The notes beneath the pieces are model-generated. The model saw only the letters and a list, made by a program, of their open reading frames with translations, searched no databases and was not told the origin of the DNA. Below, piece after piece: positions 1-8,232 of a stretch of DNA of 37,130 bases (position 1 is its first letter; each line of letters opens with the position of its first letter). A program made the translations under genes and the position numbers. Source of the DNA: Solobacterium sp. (GTDB taxonomy: Bacteria; Bacillota_I; Bacilli_A; Erysipelotrichales; Erysipelotrichaceae). Location: NCBI GenBank assembly GCA_017459725.1, contig JAFUCL010000003.1, positions 1 through 37,130 on the forward strand, written 5' to 3'.

Positions 1-62
1 TAGTCAAAGCTACAAATGTAGTTGTTTTAACTGTACTCTATTCACGATTTCAAAGAACATTT

Positions 63-96
63 TCTGAGATCAGCTGGATTTAGAAAAAATCTCAGA
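63..96. terminator. Inverted repeat after the tartrate-type dehydrogenase gene (weak terminator candidate)
   Basis: TCTGAGAT at 63-70 pairs with ATCTCAGA at 89-96 across an 18-base loop. It lies about 50 bases beyond the stop of the minus-strand dehydrogenase gene. No clear T-run follows on the minus strand, while TTTT follows on the plus strand, so it may instead end a gene left of the window. Nothing else is recognisable in 1-146. Confidence 0.3.
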
Positions 97-146
97 TTTT
101 AGTCAAAATCACTTGACTTCCTTATAGTTAAATTCTCCTGTATGTG

Positions 147-1208
147 TTATTTCAGCAGGGATGCCAGGGCTTTGCCGCATTCCTGGGTGGTTGCGGTTCC
201 GCCGAGGTCCGGTGTCAGTGAGATTTTCTCTTCCAGCATCGTTTCAATCGCATCGAGTATTTTCTTTCCCCAGTCCTCATGTCCCAGATGATCCAGCAGC
301 TGAGAGGCTGCCCAGATCGTAGCCAGCGGGTTGGCAATGCCTTTGCCGGCAATGTCGGGAGCGGATCCGTGGATCGGTTCAAACATGGAAGGGAAGGTTC
401 TTTCCGGGTTCAGGTTCGCACCTGCGGCAAGCCCCATACCGCCCGAGATGGCAGCACCCAAATCCGTCAGGATATCCCCGAACAGATTGGAGGCTACGAC
501 TACCTGGAAGCGTTTGGGATCCTTTACCATGAACATGCTTGCCGCATCCACAAGCAGTGTATGGGTTTCCACATCGGGATAGTCTTTGCCTACTTCTTTA
601 AATACCTTGTCCCAGAAGACCATGGAGTAATTTAAGGCATTTCCTTTGGAAATGGAGGTAAGTGTTTTATTCTCTTTTCTTGCCAGTTCGTAGGCATAGC
701 GGATGATACGTTCACATCCTTTGCGGGAGAATACACCGTTCTGGATCACCACTTCCTGCTCCGTATCCGGATACAGCCAGGCACCGCTGCCGGCATATTC
801 ACCTTCGCTGTTCTCACGGATGAAGATCATATCAATGTCTTCTCTGTTAACATCCTTCAGAGGACACGGTGCGCCTTTCAGCAGCTTAACCGGACGTACG
901 TTGACATATTCATCAAAGTCATGGCGTATGCGGAGAAGAAGATCCCGCAGGGAGATATGATCCGGAACACCCGGATAACCGACTGCTCCGAGCAGGATTG
1001 CATCGTAGTGCTTCAGTGTTTCGATACCGTCTTCCGGCATCATTTCTCCGTGTTCGAGATAATACTGACATCCCCACGGATATTCCGTGAAATGAAAGGA
1101 AAAGCTTCCGTCAAGCTCGGCTGCTCTGTTCAGGACACGTACGGCCTCCAGTACCACTTCCGGTCCGATACCGTCTCCCGGGATGAGGGCAATTTTATAT
1201 GTATTCAT
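147..1208 (-). CDS. Tartrate/D-malate dehydrogenase-type NAD-dependent beta-decarboxylating dehydrogenase
   Basis: This is an isocitrate/isopropylmalate dehydrogenase family protein of about 353 residues that should oxidatively decarboxylate a 2-hydroxy dicarboxylic acid (tartrate, D-malate or 3-isopropylmalate type) with NAD. The N-terminus carries KIALIPGDGIGPEV, the centre carries RENSEGEYAGSG, which resembles TtuC/DmlA-type enzymes, and the C-terminal part has EPIHGSAPDIAGKGIANP. The Asp in GSAPDI is the usual NAD-selecting position. An in-frame ATG seven codons upstream (1229) is less likely: AGGAG lies 8 bases before the ATG at 1208 but only 2 bases before the intermediate ATG. A TATAAT box (complement of 1246-1251) lies upstream without a clear -35. 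No leuA, leuC or leuD genes are nearby, which argues against leucine synthesis. The divergent LarA-like gene suggests hydroxy-acid metabolism. The family is firm and the substrate is not. Confidence 0.85.
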   Translation of the reverse strand: MNTYKIALIPGDGIGPEVVLEAVRVLNRAAELDGSFSFHFTEYPWGCQYYLEHGEMMPEDGIETLKHYDAILLGAVGYPGVPDHISLRDLLLRIRHDFDEYVNVRPVKLLKGAPCPLKDVNREDIDMIFIRENSEGEYAGSGAWLYPDTEQEVVIQNGVFSRKGCERIIRYAYELARKENKTLTSISKGNALNYSMVFWDKVFKEVGKDYPDVETHTLLVDAASMFMVKDPKRFQVVVASNLFGDILTDLGAAISGGMGLAAGANLNPERTFPSMFEPIHGSAPDIAGKGIANPLATIWAASQLLDHLGHEDWGKKILDAIETMLEEKISLTPDLGGTATTQECGKALASLLK

Positions 1209-1276
1209 GATCATGACTCCTGTGCACATCTGTGCTGATACTACTATTATAGCGTGTTCAGAGTTGTATGCGCCTG

Positions 1277-1305
1277 TTTACAGTCCGGTATATAACGGGT
1301 ATGAT
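1277..1305 (+). promoter_or_regulatory. Promoter of the LarA-like gene with a possible operator
   Basis: A -35 box TTTACA (1277-1282) is separated by 17 bases from a -10 box TATGAT (1300-1305). The spacer holds the imperfect palindrome CCGGTATATAACGG (1285-1298), well placed for a repressor. Transcription would start near 1312, giving a leader of about 80 bases. Confidence 0.6.
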
Positions 1306-1393
1306 GAACGCAGAAAACCAAATACGGTCCCGGAGCGCAGCCGTACGGTATGGCAAAGAGACCTCTGCTTTTGTGTGAGGAGGTGCTTTGTCT

Positions 1394-2704
1394 ATGAAAA
1401 TCACAAAAGACGGTATTGTTTCACAGCTTCTGAAAGATACACCTATTCCGCGCATGTTCCGGGCTGAACAGTCCTTTTCTCATGAACACATAGAGCCGCA
1501 GGATATTCCCGCGGCTTTACTGCGTGAGCTGGAAAGAGAAGAGATTGCGGAGAAGATACAGCCTGGTATGCGTATTGCCATTACGGCAGGTTCCCGCGGT
1601 ATCCGCAATGTAGATGTCATCACAAAGACAATCGTTGACTATGTTAAGAGCAGGCATGCGTATCCGTTTATCGTACCGGCAATGGGAAGTCATGGCGGTG
1701 CGAGTGCGGAAGGACAGAAGGAAATACTTGCCGGTTACGGTATTACAGAAGAAACCATGGGCTGTGAGATCAGATCCTCCATGGATACGGTGCTGCTGGG
1801 GTATTCCTCCCGCGGCAAAGCTGTGTACATGGACAGGAATGCATATGAAGCAGACGGTATTATTGTGTCCTGCCGTATTAAGCCCCATAATGCCTTCCGC
1901 GGACCGATTGAGAGCGGTATGTGCAAGATGATGACGGTGGGTCTGGGCAAGCAGAAAGGTGCTTCCCTTGTGCACAGTGACGGCATGGATCACATGGCAG
2001 AGAATATACCCACAATGGCAGAGGTGGTTCTGGCATCCGGAAAGATTCTCTTCGGTATACCGTGTCTTGAGAATGCCTATGATGAAACCATGATGTTTGA
2101 GGCCGTGCTTCCCGAACATATTCTTGCAAGAGAACCGGAGCTGCTGAAGACTGCTTTTGCGCATATGCCTTCCATTCTTGTGGGTTCGGCGGATGTGCTG
2201 ATCGTGGATGAAATCGGCAAGAATTACAGCGGCACCGGGGTGGATCCCAATATCACCGGTACTTTCTCCACACCGTATGCCTCCGGAGGTCTGCAGGTGA
2301 AGCGCACATGTTTCCTGAACCTGTCCCCGGAATCACACGGCAACGGTCTTGGTGTGGGACTGGCCTCCGCCATAACCGCCAAGATCTACGATGATCTCGA
2401 TCCTGAGAAGATGTATCCCAACTGCATTACCAGCACGGTGCTGACATCGGCGCTGATTCCTTTTGTGGCTTCCACTGACAAAGAAGCTGTGCAGCTGTGT
2501 CTGAAGACAGCCAACGGTGTGGATCCTGCCCATGCCCGGGTAGTCCGCATACCCAACAGTCTTCATATCGGTGAAATTATGTTATCGGAAAGTTACTATG
2601 AAGATGTGCTGGCGGGGAAGTATCCGGGTCTTCGTGCTCTGGACGAGCCGCAGGAGCTGCTCTTTGATGAAAAGGGGAATCTTGTCACACCGATAACTAA
2701 ATAG
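1394..2704 (+). CDS. LarA-like (DUF2088, lactate racemase domain) protein
   Basis: The protein of about 436 residues resembles the nickel-dependent racemase LarA superfamily (DUF2088 N-terminal domain), whose known member interconverts L- and D-lactate with a nickel-pincer cofactor. Visible conserved stretches are TAGSRGIRN near residue 60, PAMGSHGGAS near residue 95 and IKPHNAFRGPIESG near residue 165; the His-containing motifs sit where metal or cofactor ligands occur in the family. The true substrate may be another 2-hydroxy acid. ATG at 1394 is chosen because AGGAGG (1378-1383) is 10 bases upstream; a TTG two codons earlier is too close. It is divergent from a tartrate-type dehydrogenase, so both may serve one hydroxy-acid pathway. 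No larB, larC or larE genes are in the window, so cofactor supply is unexplained here. Confidence 0.75.
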   Translation: MKITKDGIVSQLLKDTPIPRMFRAEQSFSHEHIEPQDIPAALLRELEREEIAEKIQPGMRIAITAGSRGIRNVDVITKTIVDYVKSRHAYPFIVPAMGSHGGASAEGQKEILAGYGITEETMGCEIRSSMDTVLLGYSSRGKAVYMDRNAYEADGIIVSCRIKPHNAFRGPIESGMCKMMTVGLGKQKGASLVHSDGMDHMAENIPTMAEVVLASGKILFGIPCLENAYDETMMFEAVLPEHILAREPELLKTAFAHMPSILVGSADVLIVDEIGKNYSGTGVDPNITGTFSTPYASGGLQVKRTCFLNLSPESHGNGLGVGLASAITAKIYDDLDPEKMYPNCITSTVLTSALIPFVASTDKEAVQLCLKTANGVDPAHARVVRIPNSLHIGEIMLSESYYEDVLAGKYPGLRALDEPQELLFDEKGNLVTPITK

Positions 2705-2714
2705 GACATAACGA

Positions 2715-2745
2715 ACACAGGATCTGTATTATGCAGATCCTGTGT
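2715..2745. terminator. Bidirectional terminator between convergent genes
   Basis: ACACAGGATCTG (2715-2726) pairs perfectly with CAGATCCTGTGT (2734-2745) around a 7-base loop. It lies between the LarA-like gene and the convergent nagA. T-runs are weak, but the 12-bp stem and position support termination for both strands. Confidence 0.65.
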
Positions 2746-2750
2746 GTGTA

Positions 2751-3899
2751 TTACTGGCGTATGCCTTTGCAGTATACCGCAAGCACTTCGAAGTTCTCAT
2801 CCAGCACGGTGATATCGGCGTCGTATCCTTTGCGGATCATGCCGGTATGATCAAGTCCCAGCAGGGATGCCGGATTGATCGTACATGCATTTAGGGCTTT
2901 GACAAGCGGTACATCTGCCTTTGTGATCAGATTGCGCAGTCCTTCGTTCATCTTCATCGTGCTTCCGGCAAGCGTTCTGTCTGCGGTTTCGTACAGGAAG
3001 GCCGTGCCGTCCGGAGCGATTTCGATATTCTGACCGCCGAACACAAACCGTGTGCCGGCAGGGAATCCCTTGCACATAAGGGAATCGGAGATCATTACTG
3101 CGTGGTTTTTGTCCTTGCAGGTGAAGAAGATATGCAGGGCGTCCGCACTGACGTGTCGCGTGTCACAGATAATCTCACTGTATACATCCGCATGGCGCAG
3201 GGCTGCACCGGCTGTGCCGTTTTCCCTGTGTTTAAACGGAGTCATGGCATTGAAGGTATGGGTAACGGACAATGCCCCGTCGTGTATAGCCTGCTCTGCT
3301 TCGGCAAAGGAAGCACCGGTGTGGCCGATGGAAGGAACGATGCCGTGTTCCCGGCAGTAGCGGATCAGGGCATGTCCGGTGTCTTTCTCGGGTGCCAGGG
3401 TAACGATGCGGATGCGGTTTCCCGAGGCTGTGCAGTATTCTTCGAATTCGCTGATATCCGGTTCCTTGATGGCGGAAATGGGCTGGGCACCGGCATGTTC
3501 CGGATCGATATACGGTCCCTCAAGATGCACACCAAGAATGGCAGCGCCGTCACTGCCCGGATGATGGGTGCTGCAGACATGATCCACATTTCTTAATGCA
3601 TTCAGCAGTGTGTCTCTGTTGTCGGTTACGGTTGTGGCCAGGAAGCCGGTGACACCTTCCGAGGGAATGTTCTTCGCCCAGTTCCTTAAGCCTTCGGGAT
3701 CGGCACTGTTGGTGTCAAACCCATAGGCGCCATGGCAGTGGATATCGATAAAACCCGGAGAAATCAATGCATCCCCGTAGTCACAGTCAATCCCGCCGGT
3801 GTCATACGGAAGGATATCCGTAATTGCAGAACCCTGTATCTCCAGCACCGCCGGTATGAGTTCTTCTTCGATGTAAATTCTTGTACTGCGTATTCTCAT
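2751..3899 (-). CDS. nagA: N-acetylglucosamine-6-phosphate deacetylase
   Basis: This amidohydrolase removes acetate from GlcNAc-6-phosphate in amino-sugar catabolism and cell-wall recycling. The 382-residue length fits the family. Metal-site motifs are clear: HCH in SPGFIDIHCHGAYG (about residues 54-56), the metal-binding Glu in HLEGPYIDPEHAGAQ, the His in GHTGASFAEA, THTFNAMTPF, and the catalytic Asp in VMISDSLM. It is the last gene of a prsW-sseB-nagA operon. Two starts are possible. ATG at 3899 has GGGAAG 8 bases upstream. GTG at 3908 overlaps the upstream stop as GTGA and would couple translation. I list the ATG. No nagB or sugar phosphotransferase gene is adjacent. Confidence 0.92.
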   Translation of the reverse strand: MRIRSTRIYIEEELIPAVLEIQGSAITDILPYDTGGIDCDYGDALISPGFIDIHCHGAYGFDTNSADPEGLRNWAKNIPSEGVTGFLATTVTDNRDTLLNALRNVDHVCSTHHPGSDGAAILGVHLEGPYIDPEHAGAQPISAIKEPDISEFEEYCTASGNRIRIVTLAPEKDTGHALIRYCREHGIVPSIGHTGASFAEAEQAIHDGALSVTHTFNAMTPFKHRENGTAGAALRHADVYSEIICDTRHVSADALHIFFTCKDKNHAVMISDSLMCKGFPAGTRFVFGGQNIEIAPDGTAFLYETADRTLAGSTMKMNEGLRNLITKADVPLVKALNACTINPASLLGLDHTGMIRKGYDADITVLDENFEVLAVYCKGIRQ

Positions 3900-3904
3900 A
3901 TGTT

Positions 3905-4729
3905 TCACTTCCCGAACAGGCTGAATTTTTTCTGATACATTGGTTTGCCGCGGGCTGCTTTGCGTCCGAAGTCGCTGTCATAGGGGACCATGTCAATGTA
4001 CATGCCTTTTTCCAGATGCGGTGTTGCGGCTGCTGCAATGCCGTCAAATACAGCCTGTTTGTCTCCCATGAAATCCACCGTAAACAGCCAGCTCTTTTCG
4101 TTGCCGTTGACCATCAGTTTCAGCCAGATTCTTCTGATGGATTTGTTGCTGAGGGCATAGGCGGCAACTGCCTGTGCCATCTCTTCCGGACATTCCTGCG
4201 GATCACCCAGTTTCACCATTGTGTCTTTGGTTACGGTGACTTCGGTGCGGCCGCTGGTCTGCAGTTCCTTTACCTGTTTCATATGTGCAAGCATGTCCCA
4301 GGACAGTACAAAGCCTTCTGTCTCAGGGTTGATGATGACGCCGTTCTGTTCTTTCTCCGCCAGTGCACAGAGATCATCAAAGGAAACAATCAGTGTCTGT
4401 ACATCGGCTTCCCTGTACTCTTCCCATGTTTTCAGCGCCTTCCAGTCCGTATATACGGGGAAGTATACCTTGCCTTCCGGAGAGGATACCGTCACAAAGG
4501 AAATGACGCTGTCTTTTTGGAAGACGGCAGTGCCGTCGGGGTTATGCTGAATACTGTTTTCATCCACGTGGATTACGGCAAGAAAATGCGCATTGAGTGC
4601 TGTTTCCCTAAGGATGCTGTTGATGAGTTCACTGTTATTCTCTGCCGGTGCTTTTTTCCATTCGGCAAGAAACCCTGCAAGAGCAGGGTTTTCGACCGGC
4701 CTGTTTACGTCAACGGATGAGGCACTCAT
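3905..4729 (-). CDS. SseB family protein
   Basis: The 274-residue protein matches the SseB layout: an N-terminal SseB domain (about residues 15-135, with FPVYTDWKALKTW and GVIINPETEGFVLSWD) and a C-terminal SseB_C domain (about residues 155-265, ending near YDSDFGRKAARGKPMYQK). SseB was named for enhanced serine sensitivity in E. coli; its biochemical role is not established, and related domains occur in secretion-associated and immunity-like contexts. There is no signal peptide or membrane segment. Its ATG overlaps the prsW stop as ATGA, and its stop overlaps a possible GTG start of nagA, so the three genes are probably translated in sequence. Confidence 0.75.
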   Translation of the reverse strand: MSASSVDVNRPVENPALAGFLAEWKKAPAENNSELINSILRETALNAHFLAVIHVDENSIQHNPDGTAVFQKDSVISFVTVSSPEGKVYFPVYTDWKALKTWEEYREADVQTLIVSFDDLCALAEKEQNGVIINPETEGFVLSWDMLAHMKQVKELQTSGRTEVTVTKDTMVKLGDPQECPEEMAQAVAAYALSNKSIRRIWLKLMVNGNEKSWLFTVDFMGDKQAVFDGIAAAATPHLEKGMYIDMVPYDSDFGRKAARGKPMYQKKFSLFGK

Positions 4730-5454
4730 ACGGTTCCTTTATTTCTGTACTGCGGGAGTGTTTCCGTATATGCCGGATTCTTCATGGCTTTGCGGAGGAA
4801 GAAAACCATGTAGATAAACAGAATCAGGGATAACAGTGCCAGGGCTACCGGAACGACCGCGATATTGTCATTTATTGCCATCAGTTCGTCGCTGAGGGTG
4901 AAATCATAGAGAGCATGCCACAGCCAGGGAATCACGAAACAGAGAACATAGTTGATCTTCTTTCCGGTGACAAGTCCCTTTGTGTAAAAGAAGCCCATGA
5001 CAAATGCGAAGACGATATGCATAGCTGTAATGCCGCGGATCAGCATCACCGGTACACCTGCTCCGATGGCATACGGGATGGACTCAATGACTTCGAAACC
5101 GAGACCGACCAGAATCATGCAGATCATGATGGAAAGTCTGGAATGCGGGAACGGATTTTTCTGCAGTCCTCTGCGGAAGACAACAAACTTAACGATTTCT
5201 TCGGCCAGAGCCAGGACACCCATCTTATACAAAGCAAGATACACGATGGGGTGTGATGCTTTTAACCCGGTCAGGGCAATCAGGATATTGAAAATCATGG
5301 ATGTCAGCAACACCGGGAAGACACTCAGAAGACCTGAAACCAGGGCTTTTTTATACACCTGTTTTTCCGCATCCGTCTTTGCGTACCTGAAAAACCAGAT
5401 TACAAGAGCCGCAGCCGGAAGTAAGCTGACAATAAATGCGAGTACAAGAATCAT
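4726..5454 (-). CDS. PrsW-family intramembrane metalloprotease
   Basis: This is a hydrophobic protein of 242 residues with about seven predicted membrane segments. The PrsW/CPBP-like motif set is present: EEIVK (residues 85-89), FEVIE (120-124), H146 in the next helix, and WHALYD with H180 and D184. In Bacillus subtilis PrsW makes the site-1 cut of the anti-sigma factor RsiW; other members have different or unknown substrates. GGAGG lies 8 bases before the ATG. No sigma or anti-sigma gene is in the window, so its substrate cannot be named. It heads the prsW-sseB-nagA operon. Confidence 0.82.
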   Translation of the reverse strand: MILVLAFIVSLLPAAALVIWFFRYAKTDAEKQVYKKALVSGLLSVFPVLLTSMIFNILIALTGLKASHPIVYLALYKMGVLALAEEIVKFVVFRRGLQKNPFPHSRLSIMICMILVGLGFEVIESIPYAIGAGVPVMLIRGITAMHIVFAFVMGFFYTKGLVTGKKINYVLCFVIPWLWHALYDFTLSDELMAINDNIAVVPVALALLSLILFIYMVFFLRKAMKNPAYTETLPQYRNKGTV

Positions 5455-5574
5455 AGTTCATACCTCCGTCGTTTTTCTCTATTAATCATATCATTCCATG
5501 ACCGCATAAAGAGGAAATGTGAAGAATGGAAGTTTCCATGGTATCGTTGTAATATCAGAAGAAACGGAGCATAC

Positions 5575-6156
5575 ATGGAAGAATTGTTTGATATTGTGGA
5601 TTTACAGGGCATACCGACAGGTGAGACGGTCACCCGCAGTGAGGCACATGCCAAAGGAATACCGCACCGTACCGTGCATATCTGGGTTGTCAGGGAACAT
5701 AACGGTTCGATTGAAGTATTGCTGCAGAAGCGGGCAGAGCACAAGGATTCCTATCCCGGCTGCTGGGATACTTCCTCGGCAGGGCATATCACGGCAGGAG
5801 ATGAACCGCTGCCTTCGGCACTGCGCGAACTGAAGGAAGAGCTGGGGATTGCGGCATCTGCGGAAGAGCTGCAGTTCACCGGCATTCATCATGTACTGCA
5901 CAGAAAAGAATTCTACGGCAAACCGTTCATCGACAATGAAATGGTATTCATGTATGTGTATACCGGAAGCGTACATACGGAAGATCTCGTCCTGCAGAAA
6001 GAGGAAGTGCAGGGGGTTGACTGGTTTGAATTAAGCACAGTGCATAAAGCCGCTGAAGAGAATGATCCGCGTTTCTGCGTTCCCGTGCAGGAACTGGATC
6101 TTTTGACTGCGTGGCTGGAAAAGGAGAAACAACATGGAGTATTTCACACTCAATAA
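5575..6156 (+). CDS. Nudix hydrolase (IPP-isomerase-like subgroup)
   Basis: The 193-residue protein carries a complete Nudix box at residues 70-92: G70, E76, then RELKEELGI. The leading segment (FDIVDLQGIPTGETVTRSEA and HRTVHIWVV) is typical of the YfcD/IPP isomerase-like subgroup, which is usually annotated as a diphosphate hydrolase of unknown substrate. It lacks the extra cysteine and glutamate pattern that would make a true type I IPP isomerase call safe. GGAG lies 5 bases before the ATG. The 3' end overlaps the next AKR gene by 23 bases, so the two are co-transcribed. Confidence 0.85.
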   Translation: MEELFDIVDLQGIPTGETVTRSEAHAKGIPHRTVHIWVVREHNGSIEVLLQKRAEHKDSYPGCWDTSSAGHITAGDEPLPSALRELKEELGIAASAEELQFTGIHHVLHRKEFYGKPFIDNEMVFMYVYTGSVHTEDLVLQKEEVQGVDWFELSTVHKAAEENDPRFCVPVQELDLLTAWLEKEKQHGVFHTQ

Positions 6157-6931
6157 CGGTGTCCGCATCCCGGTTACGGGTTCCGGCACCAACACCTTTG
6201 CCAAAACACCTGACCGCGTATATACCGGCGATCTGAAAGACCACCTGTCTGCCATAAAGGCAGGTTACCGGTTCTTTGATACGGCGGAAGGCTACGGCAA
6301 TGAGGAAGCCCTCGGCAATGCAGTAAAGGAAAGCGGCATCCCCCGCAGTGAATTCTTCATCTGCACAAAGATGCGCACCCGCGAACAGGGACATCTCGGC
6401 AGAAAGGAAGCAGAAGCTGCCATTGCCCGCAGTCTTGCAAAGCTGCAGACAGACGTCATCGATCTGTACCTGATCCACCATTACTGGGGCAGTGATGAGG
6501 AAATGATTGAAGTCTGGAAAACCTTTGAGGAATACTGCCGTAAGGGTGTCCTGCGCAGCATCGGGGTATCCAACTTTACACCGGAGAACCTGCAGGTGCT
6601 GATGTCACATGCGGAAATCATGCCGGCAGTCAATCAGGTGAAGATGGCGCCGGGGAACTGGAATCACGAAACGGCTGCGTTCTGCCGTGAACACGGTATG
6701 ATCCCGATGGCATGGGGACCGCTGAAGACAGATGAAGAGGCTGCTGCCAAAGTGCAGATGATCGGCGATGCATACGGTAAGACATGGGCACAGGTTCTGC
6801 TCAGATATCATTACCAGGCAGGGAATATATCAATTCCCAAGTCGCATTCGTATGAACACCAGGTGCAGAATCTCGATATCTTTGACTTTGAGCTGACACC
6901 GGAAGAATGCACAGCAATTGAAGCACTATGA
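6134..6931 (+). CDS. Aldo-keto reductase (short, 265 residues)
   Basis: This NAD(P)H-dependent carbonyl reductase has an (alpha/beta)8 fold. The catalytic tetrad is visible as D49 and Y54 in FFDTAEGYGNEE, K79 in CTKMRT and H115 in YLIHHYWG. The C-terminal ISIPKSHSYEH stretch is the usual cofactor-phosphate loop. It is about 15-20 residues shorter than the four AKRs at 11.5-16.5 kb and less like them. The ATG has AAGGAG 8 bases upstream, inside the Nudix gene. The stop codon lies in a strong terminator hairpin. The natural carbonyl substrate is unknown. Confidence 0.88.
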   Translation: MEYFTLNNGVRIPVTGSGTNTFAKTPDRVYTGDLKDHLSAIKAGYRFFDTAEGYGNEEALGNAVKESGIPRSEFFICTKMRTREQGHLGRKEAEAAIARSLAKLQTDVIDLYLIHHYWGSDEEMIEVWKTFEEYCRKGVLRSIGVSNFTPENLQVLMSHAEIMPAVNQVKMAPGNWNHETAAFCREHGMIPMAWGPLKTDEEAAAKVQMIGDAYGKTWAQVLLRYHYQAGNISIPKSHSYEHQVQNLDIFDFELTPEECTAIEAL

Positions 6932-6957
6932 CAAAAGGCGCATATGCGCCTTTTGTC
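6930..6957. terminator. Strong palindromic terminator after the Nudix-AKR operon
   Basis: GACAAAAGGCGC (6930-6941) pairs perfectly with GCGCCTTTTGTC (6946-6957) around ATAT. The hairpin includes the AKR stop codon. A-runs and T-runs on both sides of the stem allow function on both strands. Confidence 0.8.
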
Positions 6958-7089
6958 TTACTTCTTCTTCAGATGCAGGATGATCTCACCGAGATACGGA
7001 AAGGCGATGACTGCTGCGACTTCTTTTGTCACGTACGGTCCGGGGAATGTTTTACCGGCAGGGCGGGTATTGCAGAAAACAGTTGCTTT
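6958..7089 (-). pseudogene. Possible 3' remnant of an unrecognised gene
   Basis: On the minus strand an open stretch of 43 codons ends in TAA at 6958-6960, directly beside the bidirectional terminator. It reads AGKTFPGPYVTKEVAAVIAF in its middle and ends in LHLKKK. It has no start codon with a ribosome site and is bounded upstream by a TGA at about 7090. The composition is protein-like, and the position of the terminator suggests a convergent gene whose 5' part has been lost. I do not recognise the family. Confidence 0.3.
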
Positions 7090-7091
7090 TC

Positions 7092-7124
7092 ATGCATTAG
7101 TTAGTTAAGACTAATATGTAAACA
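7092..7124 (+). promoter_or_regulatory. Possible promoter/operator of the ATC-hydrolase-like operon
   Basis: The AT-rich stretch holds TTAGTTAAGACTAA, with inverted arms TTAGT and ACTAA, overlapping a TAATAT -10-like box. No good -35 is spaced correctly; TTTCAT 18 bases upstream is the best candidate. The gene starts at 7139 behind a weak AGGCAGGT site. Confidence 0.35.
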
Positions 7125-7138
7125 GGCAGGTAATTGTT

Positions 7139-7780
7139 ATGAAATACAAAGGATTGTGCATCAACCTGTTCAGTGCTCTGCTGAGAAAACCGATGCGGGC
7201 AATGTACGGGAAAGAAGCGGCAGATCAGTATCTGCGTGAAGCAAAACCGATCTACCGGAAGATGCTGGAGGAAACAGAGGATATCGGGGCGGATAATCCG
7301 ATGGCCATGAATATCTACATGGGATATGTCTTTCTGGCGATATGGAAGGCAGCGCAGGGAAACATTACTCCCGCAGCCCTCGGTGTTCTTGCCAAGCGGT
7401 TCATGAACCGGAAAGCCGTACAGATGGTTCTGAGCAGCAGGAATATCAACCGGAAAACAGATCTTGAAAAAACAGCACGGAATCTGCACCGTATGAAAGC
7501 ATGGGCAGATGCCCATCCTGCATACAGGGACAAGACATGGGATTTCAACTTTGACAAGACAAAGCACCGGGATGGTATCTATTACCACTTCACACACTGT
7601 CCCCTTGAGAAGTATGCGCGTGAACACGGCTGCCTGGAGGCACTGCCGGCGGCCTGTTCCATGGACCATATGACCGCAGCTGCCATGCATGGTGTTCTGC
7701 ACAGACAGTACACCCTGGCAACAGGCGGCAAGATCTGCGACTACTGGATCGTGCCGGACGGCATCAGGGATCCGCAGTGA
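7139..7780 (+). CDS. L-2-amino-thiazoline-4-carboxylic acid hydrolase-like protein (ATC hydrolase family)
   Basis: The 213-residue protein resembles the ATC_hydrolase Pfam family, named after the Pseudomonas enzyme that opens 2-amino-thiazoline-4-carboxylate on the way to cysteine. Most members occur beside regulators and exporters and have no shown activity. Visible features are the helical N-terminal half (EAADQYLREAKPIYRKMLEE) and the family-like C-terminal part, FHFTHC-like YYHFTHCPL near residue 145 followed by AACSMDHM and GGKICDYWI. The conserved Cys and His residues there are candidate active-site residues. It is the first gene of a coupled operon: its TGA overlaps the GTG of the next gene. 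The name should be treated as a family label only. Confidence 0.65.
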   Translation: MKYKGLCINLFSALLRKPMRAMYGKEAADQYLREAKPIYRKMLEETEDIGADNPMAMNIYMGYVFLAIWKAAQGNITPAALGVLAKRFMNRKAVQMVLSSRNINRKTDLEKTARNLHRMKAWADAHPAYRDKTWDFNFDKTKHRDGIYYHFTHCPLEKYAREHGCLEALPAACSMDHMTAAAMHGVLHRQYTLATGGKICDYWIVPDGIRDPQ

Positions 7781-8232
7781 GAAGGACAGTGCGCAGAACA
7801 TCGGTGTTTCCGGCAGATATTCATACCGTGTTCGCAAAGCTGCAGAAGCTGGAAACGCTGCAGAAGATTGCCAGTCCGTATGCCTCGTTCACACCCGTAT
7901 CTTCCAATGACAGCGGACAGTGGCAGCCTGACAGTACATCGTCGTACCGGTTCCGGCTGTTCGGTCTGATTCCGTTCGGTATACATACCATTCATGTGAT
8001 CAGTTTTGATGAAGGAGGCATTTATACACATGAAGGCAATGAACATGTGCCGGTATGGAACCACCGGATCATCCTGAAGCCTTTGCCGGAAAAATGCTGT
8101 GAATATACCGATGAAGTGGAAATCGGTGCGGGATGGAAAACACCGTTTATCTATTGGTGGGCATGTGCCTTTTACGCACACCGGCAGCGTAAATGGATCC
8201 GCATGCTTGAAGAGGAGAACAAAGTGATATGA
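7777..8232 (+). CDS. SRPBCC/polyketide-cyclase-like ligand-binding protein
   Basis: The 151-residue soluble protein looks like a START/SRPBCC-fold protein: an N-terminal strand with FPADIHTVFAKLQKLETLQKIA, a central strand-rich region (GIHTIHVISFDEGGIYTHE, then NHRIILKPLPEKCCEYTDEVEI) and a long C-terminal helix (YAHRQRKWIRMLEEE). Such proteins bind hydrophobic ligands in a deep cavity. The GTG start overlaps the previous stop (GTGA), and its own stop overlaps the next ATG (ATGA), so expression is tied to both neighbours. There is no signal peptide. The fold call is based on pattern only. Confidence 0.55.
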   Translation: MRRTVRRTSVFPADIHTVFAKLQKLETLQKIASPYASFTPVSSNDSGQWQPDSTSSYRFRLFGLIPFGIHTIHVISFDEGGIYTHEGNEHVPVWNHRIILKPLPEKCCEYTDEVEIGAGWKTPFIYWWACAFYAHRQRKWIRMLEEENKVI

